Shown here: positions 11,532 to 21,900 of the stretch, piece after piece
Layout: each line of letters opens with the position of its first letter
How positions within the stretch are numbered: position 1 is the first letter of the stretch
Assembly (NCBI GenBank): GCA_003427395.1
Contig: BFEA01000294.1
Span: forward strand, 1,716,582 to 1,780,581
From: Chara braunii
Lineage: Eukaryota; Streptophyta; Charophyceae; Charales; Characeae
Length of the DNA stretch: 64,000 bases
Direction: 5' to 3'
The notes under the pieces: model-generated
Databases searched by the model: none
Seen by the model: only the letters and a program-made list of their open reading frames with translations
What the model was told of the DNA's origin: nothing
Program-made: the position numbers and the translations under genes

Positions 11532-12810
11532 CTCACTAGTGCTTGCATCACTCGTGAGCTACAGTGTGCGCGATCTAAACTAGAATCCACAGTTAATCCT
11601 ACCTCAGCATGACACACAACCGAGTATGATATACAACTAATTCCGGTCGGCCAGGATAAAAACAGTTACGTAGCATAGTGTCAACTAGTGTCAGGTCCAA
11701 CAAGGAACCCTAAATCTATTCTTAGATTACTCTAATACAGATTGCAATGCAGCAAGAAATATTCTACTCCATCTGCAGCTGTCTATAAGTTGTTAGTCAA
11801 GTCTGTAACAACTAAATAATCAAAAATAAAAGTAATGTTCCCTGCAGAGATGTATGCTGAATGGCAGTTTATCTAGTTAATGCCACAGTGAACGGTTGTC
11901 GGAATTCAACCCTTTCCCCGTATCCCTCTTGAGTAATCACTTCGTGTCAACGCCCGGAGCATCTGGTTGAAGGTGTGCAATCCGGCCCACCCCTGTGCCC
12001 CAATTCTACGCCGAACCTGCCAGCCCCTGCACCTTTTTTATCCTCGCATGCAACGAGCCTTACACCCAGTTTGATCTGGCTGATCAAGAGGCAGTTTTAG
12101 GACAGTCCACACGGTCCTCAGGAATTCTTTAACGTCGCAATCAGGACGACAATCACAGCCAGAGTCAACACCGAGTCCACGCCTGAAATATTTAAAGACG
12201 GTCTGGTAAGCGTATGTTCAAAGGGGTGGGATGCCCTGCATGACCTCTATTGCGCAGCAGCAGATCCAAGGACTTGCGGCAAAGCATGCGCGTTCTAGTC
12301 CCAGCGGGTTGGCATGGTGACTGTGACCCGAGTGCCTCGTCCAGGGCCCTTCAGAGGCTTCACCCGTCTCCCACCAGCTTGCTGCCCAGGAAGAATGTCG
12401 ACTCTCAAGGTTGAGCGCTCGCGACACCTCAGATTGAGAGGACTCTCAAGACAGAACTCACTTCCTCACGGTAAGAAGTAATGAAGAGGGTATATAAGGA
12501 AGAGAGCAACGTACCTCGTTATGCTGCCCCCAAACACAGATTTCTCACGGGCAACCTGATGTGCATTTATGATGACCGGTCTTTGCCTTGGCACAACCAA
12601 CAACAGACTGTAGTTCCAGTTGGCTTAAATGCCACATCAGCGAGCTCTCATCATCCAGTGTACACCCCTAATGTCACCACATAGCTTCCTGGGGCGCCCA
12701 CACGACCCTGGGCCGCCTCATGTTCCACGCCCAATCCTTATCACTGCCCCACACCTCATGCGAAGCACCGAACAGCTATTGCGAAGAACCAATGAGGGCA
12801 GTTCGAACCA
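11532..12810 (-). other. Leader of element A (no gene seen)
   Basis: This is untranslated sequence between the primer-binding site and gag. A short segment near 12218-12427 matches the leader of element B at about 61590-61760, which supports a shared family. I see no other feature in it. Confidence 0.6.
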
Positions 12811-12822
12811 GCTCCGATACCG
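12811..12822 (-). other. Primer-binding site of element A (tRNA-iMet type)
   Basis: On the - strand it reads CGGTATCGGAGC, three bases inside the 5' LTR. It differs at two positions from TGGTATCAGAGC, the standard complement to the 3' end of plant initiator tRNA-Met. Confidence 0.75.
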
Positions 12823-12825
12823 AAT

Positions 12826-13811
12826 TGCAAGGAAAATGAGCAATAGCGAGATAACAATATTTAGATTGCACAATCACATTGAAAGCCAGATCGTATCCCA
12901 GTGTTCAGAAAGCAGCATTGCACCAATATGACACCAATGGATAATCGTAACATTGAAAACCAATGTCAATGAGAGCTTGCTCTCGCCACCACCAACATAT
13001 GTATCTAGGTCCTTCTCCCTACTTGGTGCTCGGCCCCCAGCCTGCTCGCTACACAGCTACTTTGACCATGCAACTGTTGATGTCAGCAGCCAACGAAGTA
13101 CTTGAAGTTGTTGCCTGTAGCAGACCACCGCCAATACCAGGTATGTTCTCACATCATCATCATCATTCTTCTCTCTCTCCCTTGTCTGACACCCACGTCT
13201 TCCCTCTGTAAACCCGAAGACCAACCCTGCGCCTCACTGTACATCCAAGCCCTCAGCCAGGTATGAAGGCTGGGCTATGGCGCTGCCCTCAGCAGCCCCT
13301 TTGTTCCACACACGACCGCACGTGCGCAGCACCTTGCCCCAGCGCTAGCGGCCAGCACGCGAGCATGAGCTCCAGCAGCGTGCCGCCAGCCACTAAGTGT
13401 CGGAATGGGCCTCCGGGCAGCGAGCTATTTCCTATATGGAAAGAGCCTGCCTGTCTTCGCAGCCTGGCTGGCTTGGGCCTGGGCCCAGAAGCTTCCGGTA
13501 GGCCCCAGGATGCTGCACCTCTCTTATAGCTACTGGGCCTCATTCGGTTGGGCCTCCCAACTGTCTGTGTATGAGGCTGCCATTCTCGTCCAGGGCCTGC
13601 ATCATTTTGGAAAGGCCTGGAAGGCCGTGGAATTGTCTCGCTGCTCGGCCTGTGTTTTCCTCAACCAACTGGCGCAACGAAACTGCCTGGACCCCAAAGA
13701 CGATATTGATAGCTTAGGGCCTCTAGTGATTTGTCAGGCCCGCCTTCACTTAGGGCGGGCACATCTGCAGCAAGAGCCCCCTTAGGCCTGCCGAGGACGC
13801 AGATCCTCGCA
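12826..13811 (-). repeat. 5' LTR of element A
   Basis: Partner of 4984-5993. On the + strand it begins TGCAAGGAAAATGAGC and ends GATCCTCGCA. Confidence 0.9.
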
Positions 13812-14519
13812 CAATGGCCAGGCTTGGGAAAAAAGTGATGGCTTGTTAAAATAGCGTTGGGGGAAGCCTTGGGGACAGTGGTGCTCTAGCGTGTATATGA
13901 CTCTTTGAATTGGATATTAATGTCACGATATTGTGGTGCATCCAGTGGGCGTTATCGAACCTTTTGACTGGACTGGCGGTACTTGCAAGTCCCGCCTTAC
14001 AGAGCATTTTCAACTTCTCCTGGATGATTTTGAAGAACGGTTATCAGTCTTCAAGGAAGAAAATATTCTCACAGGGTACAGCATCCAATGAATACCCAAT
14101 CCATTTGTAATGGAAAGGATGTTTGTCCGGTTGTCGTGCAAGTGGCAGTTGTTTATTACGATTTGACTAGGAGTCCATCTTGGCATGAATTCATGTTGAG
14201 GGGTGCTTTGCACTGTCTGGTGGATGTTTTGAGCGATTATGTTAGGTGTCTATGTTGTAGATTGGTTTGGATTATCATATGCCATCAAGCGCTGGTGCAG
14301 CGTTTCAACTCTGATGCATGCAGGAGCTTGTATTGTGTCTAAGTAAGGAAAGGAGTAGTTACACTATTGGAGAAGTGGGAAGTGATTGGAGATGACTCTG
14401 GAATCGTCCACAGTTAAGTCTGAATGGGGAGACTTGTCAACTCTCCCACAGGGCACAAGGGCATTCTTGGGACTTGTCTTATGTGAGGGTAGGTTTTCAG
14501 ATATACCCTCATCTGAATT
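13812..14519. other. Host non-coding sequence
   Basis: No gene recognised. The last 40 bases (14483-14522) recur at 15727-15766 on the far side of the TTAA element. Confidence 0.5.
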
Positions 14520-14523
14520 TTAA

Positions 14524-15715
14524 ACCACCAGTTCACCCATACCTGTTTTGAATATCCCAAAAATCAATTTGCCGAGCCTGAAAGTGCGCGGGTACTGGCC
14601 TCTTTGTGCTGGACCTGCTGCAAGCTGATGGACTGAAAAGCAGGCTGTGGGTTGTTTTTTGTTTTCAATTTTGTATCTCGTTTTTTATTTTTACTCTGTT
14701 TTCACTCGTGTGCCACGCCAGTCAGGCTGAAGAATAAGACAAAAGGATGAANAAAAAAAAAAAAAAAAAAAAAAAAAGAGAGGGAAAAAAAAAGATTTGA
14801 ATAAATCGGTGGCTGAAAAAACATTCAAAAAATCCGTGGCTGCGGGAGGGTGCAATTGCAGTCAGATGCATTCTGGAAAGTGGTAGTGTGAGTATGCCCT
14901 AAGGGCCTTGCTCCACTACTCTGCAAATGTGCAAAACGAGAGTGAATCTTCCATTAGAAGATGGAAAAAAACACAGCCATGATTTTTGTCGTTTCTGCAT
15001 GTTGAGACTAGTGGAGGGATGCCCTAAATACGGTCGGTTCCACAAAGATACACTAAGTTTCTGGAGTTTGTGGCCACATTCAGAGGGTCTGGCTCGTTGC
15101 TTCTCAAAATCAAACCAAAAAAAGGAAAAACGAAGTTGACGTTTCCTCCCGCCTATCACGGCAGGAGGGCGCCTGACATCACTGAGAGGATGTTTTGTCC
15201 CGTCAGTCGCGGGCTTAGGGCACTACCCACACTCAGGGCATACTCACACCACAGATTTCTTACGTATTTTTGGACGGAATTGCAACCAGATACATCTAGG
15301 TATGGCCGTGAACGCTGTCAGATACATTTGAGATACTGCTAGTGTGAGTACGCCCTCAGATCCTTCTTTTTCTTGTCTTTTCGTCTTTTCTTTTGCCCCG
15401 ACTTCGTTTTTTTTTTTCTGGTTTTTTATTTCCTCACAATCCTTTTCCACCCCTCAAGTGGCGGGCCTCAGAAGTTTCTCTTTTTCTTTTCTCTTTTTAT
15501 TTCTTTTCTTTGTTAGTCCCTTTTTCGAAGCTTGGCGCTTCGGCTTTCATTGTCTGCCGTGTTTGTTGTTTTCACATTTGGTGTCCGCCCATCCATTGCA
15601 CCATTGCACCACCAGAATAGAGGCCCCAAAGCTTTACCGGGCCTCTGCCGAAGCGCGCAGGCCCGGGTGCAGTTCACTGCAATAGCAGGGACAGGCAGGG
15701 GCGTGAACTGGTGGT
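14524..15715. mobile_element. Non-autonomous TTAA-flanked DNA transposon
   Basis: The termini are perfect 13-bp inverted repeats, ACCACCAGTTCAC at the left and its reverse complement at the right. They are bracketed by TTAA at 14520-14523 and 15716-15719. TTAA duplication is typical of piggyBac-type transposons, but no transposase ORF is present, so the superfamily is inferred from the target alone. A subterminal TTGCCGAGCCTG block is shared with the copy at 39018-40509. The interior has a long A-run with one undetermined base at 14752, and a smaller MITE at 15236-15355. Confidence 0.75.
15236..15355. mobile_element. 120-bp MITE nested in the TTAA element
   Basis: The 14-bp inverted termini GGGCATACTCACAC and GTGTGAGTACGCCC differ at one base and are flanked by TCA on both sides (15233-15235 and 15356-15358). 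There is no coding capacity. The 3-bp target duplication suggests a PIF/Harbinger-like origin but does not prove it. A further GTGTGAGTATGCCCTAA copy lies at about 14885 in the same host element. Confidence 0.65.
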
Positions 15716-15892
15716 TTAAGGCATTCGTGAGGGTGGGTTTTCAGATATACCCTGATCTGAATTTTACCAAGGTGGGTCTTGACTTGTGTACAGCAGGTGG
15801 GTTGGGTCTTGAAGAGAGGTGACATGAGTCTGTCGTTCACGGCCTTGCCTCCATTGAAGTTTTAACAGGATTTTATCCCGGGTGCTTTGCAG

Positions 15893-15941
15893 GTCACGCT
15901 CTGCTGTTGCACCTTTGGAGCGCATGAAAATTTTGCTTCAG
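15893..15941 (+). CDS. ADNT1: ADNT1-like exon: end of helix 1, first carrier signature
   Basis: The acceptor TTTGCAG precedes the exon and the donor GTATGT follows it. After one base that completes a split codon, 16 codons read [16 protein letters not shown], containing the Px[DE]xx[KR] carrier signature. The preceding exon should end in a Gly-rich AGGVAGG segment; I could not find it in the window. Confidence 0.88.
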
Positions 15942-18900
15942 GTATGTTGTCCATGTTGGGAAGCTTGATCGTTTTTGTGTATGGGTTCCTAGATCTCATG
16001 ACCCAGCCTGGTGAAAGGCGTGCCTCTTGCAGGATTCGTTTGAGGCTGAAGTTCTATTTGTCTGGGCAAGTGCCATGAGTTTTGATAACCCTCTTGAAGG
16101 ATAATTTGGAGTAAACAAAACTTGCCAACACAATTCTATCAGCGATGGCCTGGGAGGAGAACCCAGATTATGACCTACTGACCACTTGCTGCAGCAGAGG
16201 TTGATATGTACCTGTGTCAAATGGTCCGGCAGTCGTGCAAAAAGAGTGTAGGGTCTGCACTGTGACTTGGGGGCTTATTCACTAATCACTGTGATTTATA
16301 GTGGCTCTAGAGCTCGGTTGGGGAGAGTAGTGGTTTTGCGATCACGTAGAAAATGCATCTTTGGCCCTCCAAAACCTCTCTTTCCTAGGAATGAGACTGT
16401 CACAATGCTCTCCCTCTCGCCATGTTCAAGTGTGATAGTGCAATAGGTGCAAAGGAGCCCAACCAAAATGTCCTTTTAATTCTCTGGTTAGTTGGAGCTG
16501 CCGTGCAGTCAAACAAGTGACCGCATGGGAAATTTTTCAATTTGCTACGGAATAGAAGTGTAAAGAGATGGGTTGCTGAATCACAGCCCTTGGCATATGC
16601 GGAACAGCTAACAGTGTTACAGAAATAGGCAGGCTGGTTCGCGACTGTGCTTTTCACATGTGATGGGCTCAGTCGTTTGGTGTGTGGTGTAGTATGTTCT
16701 CTAACTGTGATATCTTGTTGGTGGATCTTGCTTGGAATGTTCCAGGTTCAATGCCCTCTGAAGCCAAAGTACACTGGCATGTGGCAAGGACTTTGGGCAA
16801 TTGGTACAACTGAAGGGATCAAGGGATTCTTCAAGGGGAATGGAACAAATTGTGTGCGAATAGTTCCAAATTCAGCTGTGAAGTTCTACAGCTATGAGCA
16901 GGCGTCGAAGTAGGTGATAGTTGCTCAATTATGCCCTGCATCTTTTTCTCATAGTTTTTGGTGTTTTCTGCTGGAGAATGATCACAGTAGTGCAATAAGT
17001 GTGAGGAGCAGAAGAAATTAAGGAGCAGGAGCAGCAGAGGGGGAAGAGAAGGGCAGCTTCACGTGTGAGGGATGACGTGGAATGCTGTATGCCTGAAAAC
17101 GGGGGCTTTATACATGACGTGGCAGGGGATAAAAATCTTGATGCGGGCGAGCAAGTGTGAACCTGAACTTCTTTGAGACAAGTTGGTATGGGAGGAAGAG
17201 GAAAGCTGGAAGGTGCTGGTGGTGGTGTGGCAGAGTTGGAGGGTCGTGTTGGATGGAAAAGAAGAACCAGAGGGTACGTCTGTTCATTGAGGACAAATGT
17301 ATGCACAGTTTGTCTGTGTTTGTGCACATAGTCATGTGTAACACAGGCATACACTGCAAGCAGAAGCACACTAACCCACACACCCAGGAAGTATGAAAAT
17401 TTACAGAATGCAAGGAATCCATTCTGACAACAGCAACGTAAGCATTTGCAAAGTTCTGTTTGCAAATTGAGGCATCGAGAAGAAATTGTTTGATTAGCAA
17501 GGGTCAAGAGGATAAAGATATCAAGTGATTAGCAAGATTCAAGAGGATAATCAGTTCCTTCTTTCTCCTCCCCTTCCCTTGCCTGCCTAGTCTCCCTGTG
17601 TCTCCACCCCCCACCCCCTCCGGGCCCTCTTCCCTGTCCGTTCAGTCTTCTTCTGGCTGTGTGTGCCCTCATCCTGTACAATGAAAGATGGAATGTCTGT
17701 TGCCAAAATTTGTCTTTGGAGGGACAGACATTTCACCAGTTCATGCGGTGGCTTCCACCATTTTGGGCCTAGTGCGCTGCATATGTGCATTTTACGGAGT
17801 TTGGTGGGGCTGCTTCTCAGTTTTTGTAACAATCTTACTAACCTCGCACAGGCTCACAGGTTAAATTGTGATCTTCACTATTGTGATCTGATTTGATTAG
17901 ATGTTTGGCAATTGTCCATGATTCCTATGTAGCTCCATCCTGCAGGAGTCTGGGCTGTGTCTACGTCACAGTGTGGGCAATACATCGGAAAAGAACCACG
18001 AATTCCTGTGCTGTGATAGTTTCCATCTCCAGGGAAGCACCAATAGTCCTGATGGAGTGCATCTAAATTAGATTCCAGTGCTCATGTGTACTCCAGTGCC
18101 GATCAAGCACTTGACTCATCACTGAAGAATAGCTGTTGGGCAAGTGGACTGCCCTGGGTGCAAACCACTGGGTCGTTGTGTAGGTTTGGCTGTGTGCACA
18201 TGCACTGGGCTTCCCATCGGGGATGTTGCTCGGTAGCTTGGGATGTGTGCTCACGCACTGGTTGACCTTCCTAGTCAACCTGTTGAGACCCCTCAATTAT
18301 GAAAGCTGCGGTTTCGAGAGTTGACTGAGAGCCTCCAGCATTTCTCTTGCCACCTTTTAGTGTTTCTGTTATCTTCCTCAGTGTGCTCTGTTGACTTTCC
18401 GTGCTTTGTTGGTGCATAGAAGTTTTGCTATTCTCCTGTTGAGAACTTGGTGAAAGCCGTGGTGCAAGGTGCTAGCTTTTGTTGTCAGATTGCTCACAAG
18501 CTCCATTTCTGTCAGTGCTGTCATCGTCCTTGACCAGTATCTCGCGCGTAAAGTTGCAAACCCATTTCTACGGTTTTGTTCCATCAGTTCTGTGGTCGTG
18601 ATCTCTGTAGCTTTTTGCCCAAGCCCATTTCCACTCTTTCTTTCCGTGTGTGTGTGGTGTTGTTCTCTTACCGCCTTGTCTCTGCAGACAGTATTAGCAC
18701 CATTTCTCTTGAGAAATTTCTGAAAGCAATTGAGATGAAAGCTATGATCATGCTTTTTCTGTAATCTGAGCACAAGCCTGATTATATTTGTTCGTCTGCT
18801 TTTTCCAGAGCGGTTGTTTGCATGTGAAGGTACCTGCTGGGCATCTGCTTGTTGTGGCATGTTTTTTCAGCAAATCCGTCTGTTGTTGTTTCTGCTCTCG

Positions 18901-21900
18901 CATCCCTTGTTGTGAGAATCATTTTTCTGACTGAGATGTACTTGTCCTTTTGAGTTCCTCCCTTGTTCCGAGCATCATTCTCTGACTGAGACATGCTTGG
19001 GCCCATGATCGTGGATACCGTATCCTCTCTTCTGACAGGTCAAGGGCTGTCTGTGGTCTTCCTTCAGATTTTGCACAAGTAGTCACCTGTTCTTGCCTGT
19101 ATGAAGGTTATAATGCTGAAGCTAAAGTGGAGTGATCGGGTATCTGAACCCTTTTTGCTAACAAAGACTTTCATTTGTGTTCTATGGCTTGCGACTTCTC
19201 CTGCAGTGCAATTCTGTGGGCCTTTCGGAGGTATCATGGGAACAATGGTAGGGGACTCTTTCTGAAGACGTCATGTTTTTCTTGTCTTTTGCTGTTTGAC
19301 ACTTGTGCGTAGTACACGAGTTCGGTGATCGTCTTGTGGACCCCTGATAGCTTTTAGTCGATGAATTTATTCCATTCCATTTGGGGATTGCCACTGGGCT
19401 TTCACATTTGGTCTCATGGAGTGTGCACATTTGGTCTCATGGAGTGCGCCAGCACCTGATGATGTCAGAAGCTGGTCTGAGAAGCAGCTGGACATGTAGT
19501 CTATGGATGCCTTGGGGGGAATGTTATGTGCCTGATTGAAAATCGAATACAGGTTGGCATTCACACGTTCCCATACACATGCGCAATGACAATCGGAGAG
19601 AGGATTCCACATCAAAGAATTCCGCTCGATACAATTCTTATACCGTTTCTCTCTCACTCATTCAGCAGCACCAATTTCCAAGAATCTCAACCACGTTATC
19701 AGGGAACTAGTTACAAAGTGTCATTGATGTGTCAGGGAGTCTTCTTCCTCCTCCCTGCTGTTCAAGCCCTAACTATGGCGCCCCAGCACCCAACCCATTG
19801 GCTTGCAAATCGCCAGAACACCCTAGAAAACTCCAGCGCCCAGTCTTCAACCACTCACAACCCCCCCTCTGCTGCAGGTAACGCTCGGCCAGCTGGGAGC
19901 TCCAGCTCCCGAGAGGAAGAAGAAGGAAGTCCACTTCAATGAAATACCTCTGCCATTTCAAAGATGGTAAGTCAAAGCTGCTTCGATTGCAGCTATCAAA
20001 CCCCAACAACACACGATAGAGGAACCTCTCTTACAGCGCATGGGGCCTGATGCCCTGCGCTGACACCCACGATGCTGGAAGCCGTCAGCTATGGGCGCCA
20101 GCCAACCAACATGAAGAGCTTCGCTGCTTCGAGATTAAAGCAGCTGCTGAAGAGTGCTCCCTGTTTTCCACTTCCCAGTGAAAAGAAAAAAATGATGAGC
20201 CAAAAAAGCCCAGCTACATGGTGTGTTGAACTTTTCTTTTCATGGGCTGCCTCGACAGCAGGGGACTGCTAGACCTAAGACTCAACTCACCAGCAGCTAG
20301 TCTACAGTGCTTCTGTACCTAGACTGAAAATGGACAAAAGGATAGACAGCACCTAAAAGGAGAACAAAAGTAACAGCTGTGCTCAACCTTATTAAGGGAC
20401 AGGGCCTGGGATAAAGTCCTGGGAGAACCAAACAAGCAAAAGGCTGGCAGCGAAAAGGCCAGGGATCAAATCCCGGCTAATCCACAATGCTGAAAAACAA
20501 AAGAACAGCAGGGCCAGGGATCGATTCCTGGCTCGAGCACAATCAAAATGGACATACCAAACTAGGGAGTTAGTTTACAGCCTGCTCAAACTGCAAGTTC
20601 ATTGCAGGAAGGTGGGGACCTCTCAATTTGTATGTAATCCTTGAACAGGGGCAACACTAATCTTCTCTGTAGGACTCTTGAGTGGCATTTCAATGTTCTC
20701 TGAAGGCGGTGTGCGAGCGCGCACCCGCGTGTTCGTGCGCCACACACAGAGAGAGAGAGAGAGAGAGAGCATGTGCGTTTGTGTGCACGTGTGTGTGCGT
20801 GTGTGTGTGTGTGCTCGCGTGTGCATTTGTATGCGTGTGTATGTGTGTTTGTACGTCTCTTTCTGTTTTTTTTAACAATCAATCAATCAACCAATCAATC
20901 ACGTTAAACTTTTTTTTTTTTTTTTTTTTTCCCCGACACCTTCACCCCTGTGGGGGTGTCCCCCGACACCCTCACCCCTGTCCAGTTGTTGTTTTAATGG
21001 GCCCCCTTTAAGGCCCCGAAAAGCATTCAGACGATCATTTGTATGGCCCGTCCAAAGGGCTAGGGTACCGTATGGATGGGCCAGTTCCATATGTGGGGAT
21101 GACACCACGGAACTCTTTACTGATGTTTGTTATCACTGTGGAACCTTTTTGCAAACTACCACTAGGACGTGGGAAGCCATATACTACAGCCTTATGCAAG
21201 TGAGCATGCTGTGCCTTCTGGGCTGCAGGAGAGGCATTTCTAGCACCTCACGATAGTTATTAACAGACGTGTTATGATCCTGGCCAATTTCGAGATACAC
21301 ATTCATCAGATAGTACAATGCCGTCCAATTGCAGAAATAAATGAATGAATCGAAGAGGAGAGAGAACATTAGCAGAAGAAGAAGATGTACACCAGCATAG
21401 GCAAATGACAAAGCTCTTCCTCTTTGCCCAACTCTCTCGTCCTCCTTATCTCCTCCTCTCTTATTCACACAAGAAATAATAATACAATGTTGAATAGCTG
21501 AACCAGCATCAAAATCCGAATCCCTCTTCTACTGCTGATATCACTTGAGGTCCACCATAGCTATGGCCGCCTCCCTCACTCTTCACTCTCATAGGCCGAG
21601 GCTATGGCGGGCTACTAGGCCTTGCCCAGATGCCCAAAGGACAACCCAAAGCAGCTTATGGCTGCTCTGGCTCAGGCTGCCATGCCTGACTCTGCCTCGA
21701 AGCTTCTTGGTGTGGCTCAACCCCAGATGGGGCCTTCCTGCTGCAGCCCCTACCAAGGTGATGAAGATGGCTGCCACCATAGCCAGGTAAGTACCTCGGG
21801 CGCTCATACCCCTTCCTATCCTTCTTCCTCCTCCGAGTCCTTGCTTCTTCCCCAGCAGCGCTGCTCCAAGCTAACCAGTGTGTTGCCAAACTTGCACACC

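Larger units (their letters stand above)
4984..13811 (-). mobile_element. Full-length Ty3/gypsy LTR retrotransposon A (family 1)
   Basis: The element has two LTRs of about 1 kb beginning TG and ending CA, a tRNA-iMet-type primer site, a polypurine tract and a 4-bp flanking duplication (CAAT at 4980-4983 and 13812-13815). Read on the - strand the order is 5' LTR, long leader, gag with a CCHC knuckle, protease, reverse transcriptase, RNase H, integrase and C-terminal domain, the Ty3/gypsy order. Frameshifts and stops break both gag and pol. It lies upstream of the first visible carrier exon, probably in an intron or 5' flank of that gene, in the opposite orientation. Confidence 0.9.
19248..21269 (+). 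other. ADNT1-like intron, part before element E
   Basis: This non-coding stretch holds three repeated T-arm-like hairpins, a U6 pseudogene, AG/TG microsatellites and a T-run, annotated separately. Nothing else was recognised. Confidence 0.7.

Noticed and set aside
15777-15830. Possible upstream Gly-rich carrier exon (AGGLGLEE-like reading)
   Set aside because: Does not match the expected AGGVAGGV end, and the phase with the 15893 exon does not work.
16929-17507. 192-codon - strand ORF in a carrier intron
   Set aside because: Pro/Ser/Cys-rich with no motif and located within a well-supported intron.
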